Program-made: the position numbers and the translations under genes | Notes under the pieces: generated by a model | Told to the model about the DNA's origin: nothing | Seen by the model: the letters and a program-made list of their open reading frames with translations, nothing else | Databases searched by the model: none | Shown: positions 10,521 to 21,385 of the stretch, in pieces | Position numbering within the stretch: position 1 is the first letter of the stretch | Layout: every line of letters starts with the position of its first letter | DNA from: Pomphorhynchus laevis | Taxonomy: Eukaryota; Acanthocephala; Palaeacanthocephala; Echinorhynchida; Pomphorhynchidae | DNA length: 64,000 bases | Assembly: GCA_012934845.2 (NCBI GenBank) | Contig: WNNJ02003111.1 | Location: forward strand, 62,001 to 126,000 | Direction of reading: 5' to 3'

Positions 10521-13419
10521 TCAGGCGTCGAGAAGGTGTGAACGGAGGAGGTGTTTGAATGTGATAAAAGAGGGAGCGCGGCGGACGTCGAGAGGGAGTT
10601 GATTCCAGGCGAGTGAGGCGGCGACGAGGAAGGATCGGAGACCGTAGTTGTTGGAGTAATTAGGAACGTGGAGTAAGAGGGTATGACAGGAACGAAGCGA
10701 TAGCGAGGTGGGGCGAGTATCGTCTAAGAAAGGAAGGTTGATGAACGATGGGGAGCCGACAGCGATGAGACGAAAAGTAATGAGAAGAAGGCGGAGTTTG
10801 ATGCGGATGTGGATGGTGGGCCAGGAGAGTTGGGCAAAATATGTGGATGTGTGGTCGAAGCGACGGAGGCGAAAGAGCACTCGAACGGCGGTGTTGATTA
10901 TTCGTTGTAGGGGTAGGATGATGGATTTTGGAGAATTGGCGAAAAGGCTAAGGCAGTAATCGATTTTAGGGAAAAGAAGCGATGAAAGAAGAGACATACA
11001 AGAACGGAAGTCGATAAGGGGGCGGATACGGCGGATGTCACGAAGAATTAAGTTAGACGAGCGGACCTTGTCACGGACGAAGGGTTTAAGGGAAAGGTGA
11101 TCATCGAAATGGAAGCCTAAGAAAGTGAGATTGTGGACTACAGGGATGATCGATGAGGCAAAAGATACAATGGGAGGAGATATGCTTGGTTTACGGGGAA
11201 GGATCCACATTATTTTGGACTTTTCGGCGTTTAGAACGAGATGGAGATTGGAGAGACGCTTGTAGATAGAAGAGAGACAGTTGGAGGCAGAAATGGCGAT
11301 GTCGTGTATGCGATGTGCGGGTGCATGAGCATAGATTAGAATGTCATCGGCGTATTGCATGACGTTAAAGGAGTAAGGTTTGATAAATGGAGAGAGATCG
11401 CCAAGCAAAAGAGAGAAAAGCAGGGGACCTAGGACTGAACCTTGTGGAACCCCGCAAAAAATAGGGATGGGAGGGGAGGATGATGAATTAGAACAGACGC
11501 GAAAGGAACGGTCGGATAGATATGAGGCGAACCAAGCTACGGAGGAGGAAGAAAAGCCGTAATCATAACGAAGGCGAGAAAGGAGGACGGAGTGGTCGAC
11601 AATGTCGAATGCGGAGGAGAGGTCCAGGGAGATGAGAACACTATATAGAGCCTTGTCTCGAGAAATGAGTAAGTCGTTGTACACTTTTATGCATGCGATT
11701 TCTGTCGAGTGATTAGAGCGGAAAGCGGATTGGAAAGGAGGGTACAGATTGGATGAGGAGAGATAAGCGTTGATTTGTATTAAGATGAGGCGTTCTAAGA
11801 GCTTAGAAAGAGTAGGGAGTAGTGAAATGGGGCGATAGCTGGAAGGAAGGGAGGGTTCGAGCGATTGTTTCTTAAGGAGGGGACGAACGATTGCGGATTT
11901 CCAGTGTGAAGGGAAGATACGACTGCGGATGGACGAGTTAAACAAGGTTGTGAGAAATGGGGATATCGATGAGCATATAGATTTTAATATGTGGGTAGGC
12001 AGGGGATCGGCAGGTGAGGTTTTGTTGGGCAAGGACATGAGGACAGATGATACTTCTGTAGGTGATACAGGGAGAAGATGAAAGAGTTCGGGAAGGATGA
12101 GAGTAGACTGGGCAGAGTGGAATAGGATGGAGACCGGGGTGTGAGAGAGCAGCGTGGATACTTTAGTCTGGAGAAATGACGAATAATCATTAGCATTGAT
12201 GTTGCAAGGCGTAGAGGAACGAGCCAGGATTGAGATAAAAAGTATGCCAGAGAGTCTTAGAGTTGAATGAAGTGATTATTTTATGCTGCCAGAAGGAGTT
12301 GCATTTGGTACGTAGTAGGTTGAGATGAGACCGGCGAAGAGCAAGATAGGAATCACGGAAAGACGGAGTGATCGAGCGGAAATCGCGTCTGAGAGAGCGG
12401 TGATAGACTCGAAAAGCATGGCGGAGTCGACGCTTTGAGAGTAGGCATTGGATGTCAAACCATGGGGCACGGTGCAAGCGACGGTGTGGGTGAGACTTGA
12501 AGGGCAAGAGAATATCGAGAGTGGATGTGAGTTCAGAGTCGAAAAGAAAGGCGAGATCGTGAGGAGATGAATATGTTATTGTGGGTAATGATAGAGACGA
12601 TTTGAGTAAGGCAGAGCGGAGAAGGGAAAGGTCAAGATTTCTCCAAGGGCGACGTAGGATTGTAGGTGTGTGAGGAGGGGTGTGGTTGCGAGCGAGATCA
12701 AGGGTGATAAGAAAGTGATCGGATAGACCAGGATCAGAGATGGACAGTGAGGTGTGGGCAGCAAAATGATCGGGGACAGCGATGATGTCGAGTGCCCCGC
12801 CAAGTATATGTGTGGGGGCAGTGGAGATTAGTTTGTAATTGTAGTTGGATAGAATGTTGATGAAGCGGATGGAATCTGTGGAAGAGGGGCGGTCTAGGCG
12901 GATATTGAAGTCGCCTAGAACGAGTGAAGGGATTGAGGACAAAGAACAATGAGAAAGGAGGTCAGCGAGTTCGGTAAAAAATAAGGCTGTAGGAGCTGAT
13001 GAACCAGGACGGTATACAATGGCGAGATCTAGAGTGATCGGGTTAGAATAACGACAAGTGAGCAATTCAAAAGAGCAAGGACTGAAAGGGGGATTGATTT
13101 TGCGAAGAGACGCTGGGTGACGCGCGAATGCGACGATGCCGCCATGATTAGAGGATTTAGAAGGGCATGAGCTGAGGGGGCGGGCGGATTCGACTAGGGA
13201 GCAACCGGCAGAGAGCAGACGGCGAATGGAAAGGTCGTCGGAATCTGAGTGCCAGGATTCGGTGAGGCAGAAGAGATCGATGGATTGCTTGGTGAATAGG
13301 TTGAGGATAAGATCGGATTTATTGAGAATAGATCTAGTGTTGAGGAGACCGAGGCGGAAACCGTATGCTGTGTCGAAAGAGACTAGTGGAGAAGACACAT
13401 AGGAGAGATGGAGCGCCAT
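10521..13419 (-). pseudogene. LINE copy E ORF2 (endonuclease-RT), one frameshift
   Basis: The first 409 codons give a full endonuclease (N27 in LLNTRS, E54 in LTESW, LGDFNIRLD, LSDHFL) and part of the linker. The frame then shifts once in an A run at 12235-12240. The second part carries the RT with [27 protein letters not shown] and [13 protein letters not shown], and ends with [12 protein letters not shown]. The total coding span corresponds to about 965 residues, normal for this group. The endonuclease keeps the catalytic GDFN Asn, unlike copies A, B and C. Confidence 0.9.
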
Positions 13420-14780
13420 CGAATTTTTGGACGGGTGTGGACAATTTGAAAATTTCCGTCTATGTTTCGGATGGCGAGTGAAGTTTCGCCGTTTTCCTCG
13501 CGACGACGTTTTTCGATGCGGGCTGAAGAGATTTGAGCGATTTCGGAAGGGGCGCGATCGGGGAAAATTCGAGTGGTTGAAGATGACATGAGTTTGAATC
13601 GTTGAGAGAGGACAGAAGACGCGTGAGAGCGATGCTTGAAAACAATTTTTAGGAGAGGGGGCTGGGAAGGATTAGATTGAGAAGATTTGTTTAGACGGAT
13701 GAATGCGACTGGAGAAATGTCCTTGAAAAAGGATGGTTTATCCGCAGGAACAATAGACGAGAGGATGGATCTGAAGGCGGAAACATCGTGGTCCAGACGT
13801 GCTTGTGGGGATAAGGAGTTAGAAGGCGTGATATTAGTAACAATGACGCAACGATCGCGAGAAGCAAAGCGCTTCCGTAAAGGAGGACGACTGACGTGAG
13901 TAGGTGAGATCACGATAGAAGAGCTGGCAGTTGATGATTTGGAGGGATTTGGTTTGACGACGGGAGACATAGAGAATAATGATAATAAAGAGGGTGGCAA
14001 GCGATGTGAGGAAAGGTTATGAGTGGAAGGATAGTGGAGGTTGGTGGAGGTGATTTTGATTGATGGATGCAAGTTATTGAGAAACGAGACAGGAAGGACG
14101 GGACGTGGGGTGTCGGGGAGTGAACATACATTAGTTGTAACAATTTGCGGCTCCGTCACTGTATCGGTAGATTTATCATAAACTTGACAAAATCCATCTT
14201 GCTGCGATACAATTTGCGGCTCCTTCAGATTATCTGATAATGGATTATCTGATGATGACGTAGAAACGCGATGAGGGGTAGAAATGTAAGGTGATTTATC
14301 TGATACGACAAAAGAAATACTGGGTTGCAAATGGTCAATGACAGTAACATCAGAAGATTGAGCTGATTGATTTGGCAAAATTGAAGGATGTATAGTAATA
14401 CCTGTAGAAGAGATGGGAGATTTGGCATTCTTAGATGCAATCGAATGCGGGAGAATTGGGCATCGAGGTTGAGACTTATTACAATACGAAGAGGCATGTG
14501 TGGACATCGCTGCATTGCCAGATAGTTTCAATATATTTGTCTTGAGACTCTCTATTTCACTCTTCATCGTATTTATCATCTTAGCCGAACAGTAGCCACA
14601 GTAGAATTCGTTGTCTGCAAGGCAAGATGCCTGGGATTCTGAAGTCCAAATACTTACCCACGTGTGACAATCATTGTTTGAGCAAAGGACTTGTTGTTCA
14701 GATCCATTGGAAACATCTCTAACATCGGTGTTGGACGCAACATGGTTGGGAACTTGAGACTTTTGTTTTTTCCGACCCAT
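13383..14780 (-). CDS. LINE copy E ORF1, gag-like RNA-binding protein, intact
   Basis: A 465-residue ORF. Residues 31-64 hold a PHD-like Cys/His cluster (C33, C38, H39, C53, C61, C64), as reported for CR1-group ORF1 proteins, followed by a short helical stretch (residues 67-86). Residues 90-300 are Ser/Thr/Pro-rich and probably disordered. The C-terminal 165 residues (from RPPLRKRFASRDRC) look like an RNA-binding fold with a basic helix IEKRRREENGE. In LINEs this product coats element RNA. The stop overlaps the ATG of ORF2 by 37 nt in a different frame, so ORF2 would need reinitiation or frameshifting. Confidence 0.85.
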   Translation of the reverse strand: MGRKKQKSQVPNHVASNTDVRDVSNGSEQQVLCSNNDCHTWVSIWTSESQASCLADNEFYCGYCSAKMINTMKSEIESLKTNILKLSGNAAMSTHASSYCNKSQPRCPILPHSIASKNAKSPISSTGITIHPSILPNQSAQSSDVTVIDHLQPSISFVVSDKSPYISTPHRVSTSSSDNPLSDNLKEPQIVSQQDGFCQVYDKSTDTVTEPQIVTTNVCSLPDTPRPVLPVSFLNNLHPSIKITSTNLHYPSTHNLSSHRLPPSLLSLFSMSPVVKPNPSKSSTASSSIVISPTHVSRPPLRKRFASRDRCVIVTNITPSNSLSPQARLDHDVSAFRSILSSIVPADKPSFFKDISPVAFIRLNKSSQSNPSQPPLLKIVFKHRSHASSVLSQRFKLMSSSTTRIFPDRAPSEIAQISSARIEKRRREENGETSLAIRNIDGNFQIVHTRPKIRWRSISPMCLLH

Positions 14781-14832
14781 TTGTATATAGTCGTTTGATT
14801 CGTGATTTTATTCTCCTCGTTGTATGTATATT

Positions 14833-14894
14833 AGATTGTATGTTATTTATTGTAGATGACGGGAGATTGTATGTTATTTATTGTAGATGACGGC
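14833..14894 (-). repeat. 31-bp direct duplication in copy E 5' UTR
   Basis: Two adjacent 31-bp units (14833-14863 and 14864-14894), beginning AGATTGTATGTTATTTATTG on the + strand, differ only at the last base. Copy B has a different 5' UTR interior at this place, so the 5' UTR is a fast-changing part of the family. Confidence 0.9.
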
Positions 14895-14990
14895 AGATGA
14901 CGGGAGTCTGTTCCAACTGTTTATTACTCGATCTTGTGTATATTAATTGTATGTTATTTTATTGTGTATTTAAGCTGTTAAAATTTTTTT

Positions 14991-15904
14991 TTCAGAAGAA
15001 GATCCAAGATGTTTCTACTTCGTGGATTAAGGGATTTGGCCGGTATATACTCGATAGTGCAGTTCATGTACGATCGAAATTCGCTTTAAACACATTTAGC
15101 ATATGCAGATAAGAGACTAGAATTACTGATAATTAAATAATAAAAAATTAAATTATTAATAATTATAAATAATAAATAATTGTTATAAATTAAATTGTTA
15201 CAAGTTAAAATAAAAAATTGAAATTTAAAATAAAAGTCAATTTTTATGAATTGACTCCCTTTCTTCTTAAATTTTGAAATTATTTCTGTCGATATGGTTT
15301 ATTCGGAAAAACTATTCCAAATTGGAATATCACGTAGACGGTGACATCGAATCCGGGTTCGATTTAATCTATTTTTCTTCAACATGCATGGCCGTGTAAT
15401 GAAGACTGATGTCAGTCTTCATTTTTTTCTAAAAAAACTCTTTAGAGGTGATTACAATCATTTAGAATATTCCATACTTTATATAAATCAATCATCATGA
15501 GTGTATGATAACTATAGGGTACAACCAGTGAAAGTAATTGATTGTCAAACGAAAGATGACTAACAGAGGCAACCAACTTAGTTGCATTTATATACACATT
15601 CAAAATTATTATTATTTTTGAAACGTATAACAGCGAACTCTTAATTAATGAGTTAGAGAGCAGTTTAAAACTAGTTGAATCTTAGCTAATAGATGAACGG
15701 CGGAGTACTCCCACCATTCGATAAACTTGAGAACATATGTATTCAGAATGTTTTCTAGTTAATAAATCGGAGCTTATCCATACTCCAATATCTTTATGGG
15801 CTGAAATTATCTCTATTTATGAATTTTATGCGGTTGTATTGTCTTGTGTGAGTTATAGTCTTCAATTCACACTTTATATTTTCAATTATTCACTTTCAAT
15901 AGTT
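14991..15904. other. AT-rich spacer between LINE copies
   Basis: No gene is recognised. 15235-15256 is one copy of the dispersed hairpin AGTCAATT-N6-AATTGACT also seen in atlastin introns. The segment 15000-15110 is less AT-rich and could be a piece of the old LINE interrupted by copy E, but no motif supports this. Confidence 0.5.
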
Positions 15905-15970
15905 AAGATAAGATAAATTTATTTTTAAGTGGCAAATGCGTGCCAACGGCGCGCTTACAATCCCACTAAT
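15905..15970 (-). mobile_element. 3' tail fragment of an L2-like LINE
   Basis: The minus strand reads TAAGCGCGCCGTTGGCACGC, then ATTTGCCACTTAAAAATAAAT. This is a diverged version of the family 3' tail, with the hairpin and the TTGCCAC box kept. Only the last 60 bp or so is present. Confidence 0.7.
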
Positions 15971-16056
15971 ATAATTTAGCAAAAGAGTTTATTGTGTATG
16001 TTCAGTCTACAAGTTAATGTTACCCGCTTTCGACAATCACATCTGTCGGTACTGAA

Positions 16057-16243
16057 CCTCGTCGCCGCCTCACTCGCATGGAATCAACTCCCTCTCGACG
16101 TTCGCCGCCCTCCCTACTTTGTCACATTCAAACACCTCCTCCGTTCACACCTTCTCGACACCTGATTTACAGTTTTGTTTTGTTGTGGTCATGTAAGCGT
16201 GCGCTGGCACGCATTTGCCACGTTAAAATAAATCTTTTTTTTT
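16057..16243 (+). mobile_element. L2-like LINE copy F, severely 5'-truncated
   Basis: It holds only the last codons of ORF2 ([18 protein letters not shown]) and the 3' tail ending AAATAAATC plus T9. It is flanked by inverted decamers: CGGTACTGAA on its left and TTCAGTACCG on its right. The left flank also repeats the centre of the palindrome at 16320-16351. Confidence 0.85.
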
Positions 16244-16244
16244 C

Positions 16245-16438
16245 AGTACCGAAATTCTTGGATTGATAAGTAGGACATTACGCGGTCACTCGAAATCGCT
16301 GTATACGAAACACCATTCTCAATCGCCCGCTTTCGACAGTCACATCTGTCGAAAGCGGGCGATTGATAATGGTGTCTTTTATACAGCTTTTTGAGTGACC
16401 GCGTAATGTCCTACTTCTCAACCCAAGAATTTCAGTAG
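16245..16438. repeat. Large imperfect palindrome in a LINE tail
   Basis: Two arms of about 95 bp flank a 6-bp loop (TCACAT at 16340-16345). The inner 17 bp or more (GCCCGCTTTCGACAG / CTGTCGAAAGCGGGC) match perfectly and the outer parts match with scattered differences, including GTAGGACATTACGCGGTCAC in both arms. The right arm belongs to the minus-strand RT C-terminal fragment, so the left arm is an inverted copy of that coding tail. Confidence 0.92.
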
Positions 16439-16745
16439 GGAAGCTATCAAGTTTGTTTACAATAGCCCAAAGGCAGGACAAGTGCAGTAAGACAAATCTG
16501 TCACGAATCGAGCTTATCCCTGGCGCACGCAGCCGCATGCGGTAGGACGTTCCAGCCCTAAACCATACCCTTGAACCTCTCGTCAGTACCGACTCATAGT
16601 CGAGCAATTCTCGCTTAGTTGTAGGAAAGCATGCAGGGCTGCAGTATTCCATATGAGGGCGGACTAGTTAAAAAATAAGAAATTAAGCATTGGAGGTGAC
16701 AGTCTAAGAAATATATTTTTGATGTAGTACAATGCCCTTGTTGAT
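16278..16745 (-). pseudogene. LINE RT C-terminal fragment
   Basis: From about 16745 down, the translation gives a block like STRALYYIKN, then VRPHMEYCSPACFP, LLDYESVLTRGSRVW and RLRAPGISSIRDRFVLLHL. These are the thumb and tail of a CR1/Jockey-type RT, similar to the tail at 1-290. The last 40 codons run into the palindrome. One frame is open over 124 residues, but no RT core lies upstream. Confidence 0.65.
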
Positions 16746-16934
16746 TTTATCCTTGTGTGCTCACTATTCAATCGTTTTAAGAGAGCGATGAATTATTAAT
16801 TTTAATAACAATTATTAACTATCATGTATGATTCGTAAATTTAAAAATAAACTGAAATGATATTTCAGTTCGTGACCATAAAATAATTTCAGTTCGGTGA
16901 TATTAAATAGGTGATATTAGAACAAAAAAAAATT

Positions 16935-17129
16935 TAACAGCTTAAACACACAATTACAGTTCAAAAACAAATTTTGGTTTCTTATAAACATACAATAAAA
17001 TAACATACAAGAGATTAATATACACAGAGGATAAATATTACAACTGACCGCTTTGGTGTTTACGAAAATATTAATCTAATATACATACAACGAGGAGAAT
17101 AAAATCACGAATCAAACGACTATATACAA
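16935..17129 (+). other. Copy B 5' UTR
   Basis: AT-rich leader of 195 nt. Both ends match copy E (AACAGCTTAAAyACACAAT at the outer end, and CTAATATACATACAACGAGG before the ATG), while the middle differs. In LINEs of this kind the promoter is internal to this leader. No core promoter motif could be assigned with confidence. Confidence 0.6.
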
Positions 17130-18527
17130 ATGGGTCGGAAAAAACAAAAGTCTCAAGTTCCCAACCATGTTGCGTCCAACACCGATGTTAGAGATGTTTC
17201 CAATGGATCTGAACAACAAGTCCTTTGCTCAAACAATGATTGTCACACGTGGGTAAGTATTTGGACTTCAGAATCCCAGGCATCTTGCCTTGCAGACAAC
17301 GAATTCTACTGTGGCTACTGTTCGGCTAAGATGATAAATACGATGAAGAGTGAAATAGAGAGTCTCAAGACAAATATATTGAAACTATCTGGCAATGCAG
17401 CGATGTCCACACATGCCGCTTCGTATTGTAATAAGTCTCAACCTCGATGCCCAATTCTCCCGCATTCGATTGCCTCTAAGAATGCCAAATCTCCCATCTC
17501 TTCTACAGGTATTACTATACATCCTTCAATTTTGCCAAATCAATCAGCTCAATCTTCTGATGTTACTGTCATTGACCATTTGCAACCCAGTATTTCTTTT
17601 GTCGTATCAGATAAATCACCTTACATTTCTACCCCTCATTGCGTTTCTACGTCATCATCAGATAATCCATTATCAGATAATCTGAAGGAGCCGCAAATTG
17701 TATCGCAGCAAGATGGATTTTGTCAAGTTTATGATAAATCTACCGATACAGTGACGGAGCCGCAAATTGTTACAACTAATGTATGTTCACTCCCCGACAC
17801 TTCACGTCCCGTCCTTCCTGTCTCGTTTCTCAATAACTTGCATCCATCAATCAAAATCATCTCCACCAGCCTCCACTATCCTTCCACTCATAACCTTTCC
17901 TCACATCGCTTGCCACCCGCTTTATTATCATTATCCTCTATGTCTCCCGTCGTCAAACCAAATCCCTCCAAATCATCAACTGCCAGCTCTTCTATCGTGA
18001 TCTCACCTACTCACGTCAGTCGTCCTCCTTTACGGAAGCGCTTTGCTTCTCGCGATCGTTGCGTCATTGTTACTAATATCACGCCTTCTAACTCCTTATC
18101 TCCACAAGCACGTCTGGACCACGATGTTTCCGCCTTCAGATCCATCCTCTCGTCTATTGTTCCTGCGGATAAACCATCCTTTTTCAAGGACATTTCTCCA
18201 GTCGCATTCATCCGTCTAAACAAATCTTCTCAATCTAATCCTTCCCAGCCCCCTCTCCTAAAAATTGTTTTCAAGCATCGCTCTCACGCGTCTTCTGTCC
18301 TCTCTCAACGATTCAAACTCATGTCATCTTCAACCACTCGAATTTTCCCCGATCGCGCCCCTTCCGAAATCGCTCAAATCTCTTCAGCCCGCATCGAAAA
18401 ACGTCGTCGCGAGAAAAACGGCGAAACTTCACTCGCCATCCGAAACATAGACGGAAATTTTCAAATTGTCCACACCCGTCCAAAAATTCGATGGCGCTCC
18501 ATCTCTCCTATGTGTCTTCTCCACTAG
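17130..18527 (+). CDS. LINE copy B ORF1, gag-like RNA-binding protein, intact
   Basis: A 465-residue ORF starting MGRKKQKSQV, differing from copy E at only about eight residues. The PHD-like cluster uses C33, C38, H39, C53, C61 and C64. A short helical segment follows, then a long Ser/Thr/Pro-rich region and a C-terminal RNA-binding-like domain with VIVTNI and LKIVFKH strands and a basic helix. The start is chosen because it is the first ATG after the conserved leader and is shared with copy E. The last 37 nt overlap the ATG of ORF2. An intact ORF1 in two near-identical copies points to recent activity of the family. Confidence 0.87.
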   Translation: MGRKKQKSQVPNHVASNTDVRDVSNGSEQQVLCSNNDCHTWVSIWTSESQASCLADNEFYCGYCSAKMINTMKSEIESLKTNILKLSGNAAMSTHAASYCNKSQPRCPILPHSIASKNAKSPISSTGITIHPSILPNQSAQSSDVTVIDHLQPSISFVVSDKSPYISTPHCVSTSSSDNPLSDNLKEPQIVSQQDGFCQVYDKSTDTVTEPQIVTTNVCSLPDTSRPVLPVSFLNNLHPSIKIISTSLHYPSTHNLSSHRLPPALLSLSSMSPVVKPNPSKSSTASSSIVISPTHVSRPPLRKRFASRDRCVIVTNITPSNSLSPQARLDHDVSAFRSILSSIVPADKPSFFKDISPVAFIRLNKSSQSNPSQPPLLKIVFKHRSHASSVLSQRFKLMSSSTTRIFPDRAPSEIAQISSARIEKRRREKNGETSLAIRNIDGNFQIVHTRPKIRWRSISPMCLLH

Positions 18528-21385
18528 TCTCTTTCGCCACAGCACACGGTTTCCGCCTTGGTCTCCTGAACACTAGATCTATTCTCAATAAATCCGATCT
18601 TATCCTCAACCTATTCACCAAGCAATCCATCGATCTCTTCTGCCTCACCGAATCCTGGCACTCAGATTCCGACGACCTTTCCATTCACCGTCTGCTCTCT
18701 ACCGGTTGCTCCCTAGTCGAATCCGCCCGCCCCCTCAGCTCATGCCCTTCTAAATTCTCTAATCATGGCGGCATCGTCGCATTCGCGCGTCACCCTGCGT
18801 CTCTTCGCAAAATCAATCCCCCTTTCAGTCCTTGCTCTTTTGAATTGCTCACTTGTCGTTATTCTAACCCGATCACTCTAGATCTCGCCATTGTATACTG
18901 TTCTGGTTCATCAGCTCCTACTGCCTTATTTTTTACCGAACTCGGTGACCTCCTTTCTCATTGTGCTTTGTTCTCAATCCCTTCACTCGTTCTAGGCGAC
19001 TTCGATATCCGCCTAGACCGCCCCTCCACGGATTCCATCCGGTTCATCAACATTCTATCCAACTACAATTACAAACTAATCTCCACTGCCCCCACACATA
19101 TTCTTGGTGGGGCACTCGACATCATCGCTGTCCCCGATCATTTTGCTGCCTAAACCTCACTGTCTATCTCTGATCCTGGTCTATCCGATCACTTTCTCGT
19201 CACCCTCGATCTCACTCACAACCACACGACTCCTCACACACCTACAATCCTACGTCGCCCTAAGAGAAATCTTGACCTCTTCCTTTTCCGCTCTGCCTTA
19301 CTCAAATCGTCTCTATACAATCCCACAATAACATATTCATCTCCTCACGATCTCGCCTTTCTTTTCGACGCTGAACTCACATCCACTCTCGATATTCTCT
19401 TGCCCTTCAAGTCTCACCCACACCGTCGCTTGCACCGTGCCCCATGGTTTGACATCCAATGCCTACTCTCAAAGCGTCGACTCCGCCATGCTTTTCGAGT
19501 CTATCACCGCTCTCTCAGACGCGATTTCCGCTCGATCACTCCGTCTTTCCGTGATTCCTATCTTGCTCTTCGCCGGTCTCATCTCAACCTACTACGTACC
19601 AAATGCAACTCCTTCTGGCAGCATAAAATAATCACTTCATTCAACTCTAAGACTCTCTGGCATACTTTTAACTCAATCCTTGCTCGTTCCTCTACGCCTT
19701 GCAACATCAATGCTAATGATTATTCGTCATTTCTCCAGACTAAAGTATCCACGCTGCTCTCTCACACCCCGGTCTCCATCCTATCCCACTCTGCCCAGTC
19801 TACTCTCATCCTTCCCGAACTCTTTCATCTTCTCCCTGTATCACCTACAGAAGTATCATCTGTCCTCATGTCCTTGCCCAACAAAACCTCACCTGCCGAT
19901 CCCCTGCCTACCCACATATTAAAATCTATATGCTCATCGATATCCCCATTTCTCACAACCTTGTTTAACTCGTCCATCCGCAGTCGTATCTTCCCTTCAC
20001 ACTGGAAATCCGCAATCGTTCGTCCCCTCCTTAAGAAACAATCGCTCGACCCCTCCCTTCCTTCTAGCTATCGCCCCATTTCACTACTCCCTACTCTTTC
20101 TAAGCTCTTAGAACGCCTCATCTTAATACAAATCAACGCTTATCTCTCCTCATCCAATCTGTACCCTCCTTTCCAATCCGCTTTCCGCTCTAATCACTCG
20201 ACAGAAATCGCATGCATAAAAGTGTACAACGACTTACTCATTTCTCGAGACAAGGCTCTATATAGTGTTCTCATCTCCCTGGACCTCTCCTCCGCATTCG
20301 ACATTGTCGACCACTCCGTCCTCCTTTCTCGCCTTCGTTATGATTACGGCTTTTCTTCCTCCTCCGTAGCTTGGTTCGCCTCATATCTATCCGACCGTTC
20401 CTTTCGCGTCTGTTCTAATTCATCATCCTCCCCTCCCATCCCTATTTTTTGCGGGGTTCCACAAGGTTCAGTCCTAGGTCCCCTGCTTTTCTCTCTTTTG
20501 CTTGGCGATCTCTCTCCATTTATCAAACCTTACTCCTTTAACGTCATGCAATACGCCGATGACATTCTAATCTATGCTCATGCACCCGCACATCGCATAC
20601 ACGACATCGCCATTTCTGCCTCCAACTGTCTCTCTTCTATCTACAAGCGTCTCTCCAATCTCCATCTCGTTCTAAACGCCGAAAAGTCCAAAATAATGTG
20701 GATCCTTCCCCGTAAACCAAGCATATCTCCTCCCATTGTATCTTTTGCCTCATCGATCATCCCTGTAGTCCACAATCTCACTTTCTTAGGCTTCCATTTC
20801 GATGATCACCTTTCCCTTAAACCCTTCGTCCGTGTCAAGGTCCGCTCGTCTAACTTAATTCTTCGTGACATCCGCCGTATCCGCCCCCTTATCGACTTCC
20901 GTTCTTGTATGTCTCTTCTTTCATCGCTTCTTTTCCCTAAAATCGATTACTGCCTTAGCCTTTTCGCCAATTCTCCAAAATCCATCATCCTACCCCTACA
21001 ACGAATAATCAACACCGCCGTTCGAGTGCTCTTTCGCCTCCGTCGCTTCGACCACACATCCACATATTTTGCCCAACTCTCCTGGCCCACCATCCACATC
21101 CGCATCAAACTCCGCCTTCTTCTCATTACTTTTCGTCTCATCGCTGTCGGCTCCCCATCGTTCATCAACCTTCCTTTCTTAGACGATACTCGCCCCACCT
21201 CGCTATCGCTTCGTTCCTGTCATACCCTCTTACTCCACGTTCCTAATTACTCCAACAACTACGGTCTCCGATCCTTCCTCGTCGCCGCCTCACTCGCCTG
21301 GAATCAACTCCCTCTCGACGTCCGCCGCGCTCCCTCTTTTATCACATTCAAACACCTCCTCCGTTCACACCTTCTCGACGCCTGA
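18491..21385 (+). pseudogene. LINE copy B ORF2 (endonuclease-RT), one nonsense codon
   Basis: The reading frame is open over 964 codons except for TAA at 19151-19153, after AVPDHFAA. Endonuclease residues: N27, E54, GDFD at 169-172 (Asn to Asp) and SDH at 232-234. [15 protein letters not shown] near 596-608, [10 protein letters not shown] near 653-662, YADD at 688-691. The C-terminus is [12 protein letters not shown]. The stop and the GDFD change are shared with copies A and C. The protein would nick and reverse transcribe in the family, but this copy gives only a truncated endonuclease. Confidence 0.92.

Larger units (their letters stand above)
10442..14990 (-). mobile_element. L2/CR1-group LINE copy E, full length
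   Basis: Minus strand: 5' UTR (14781-14990), ORF1, ORF2 overlapping it by 37 nt, and a 3' tail with hairpin ending AAATAAATC plus T9. The two ORFs are open apart from one extra A in an A run at about 12235-12240. It is about 98% identical to copy B at protein level in ORF1 and lies in inverted orientation to it. No clear target-site duplication could be read at the ends. Confidence 0.93.

Noticed and set aside
18011-18223. Minus-strand ORF opposite LINE ORF1 (also 13687-13899, 20947-21198, 20344-20526, 10708-10959)
   Set aside because: Shadow ORFs that recur wherever the LINE coding strand recurs.
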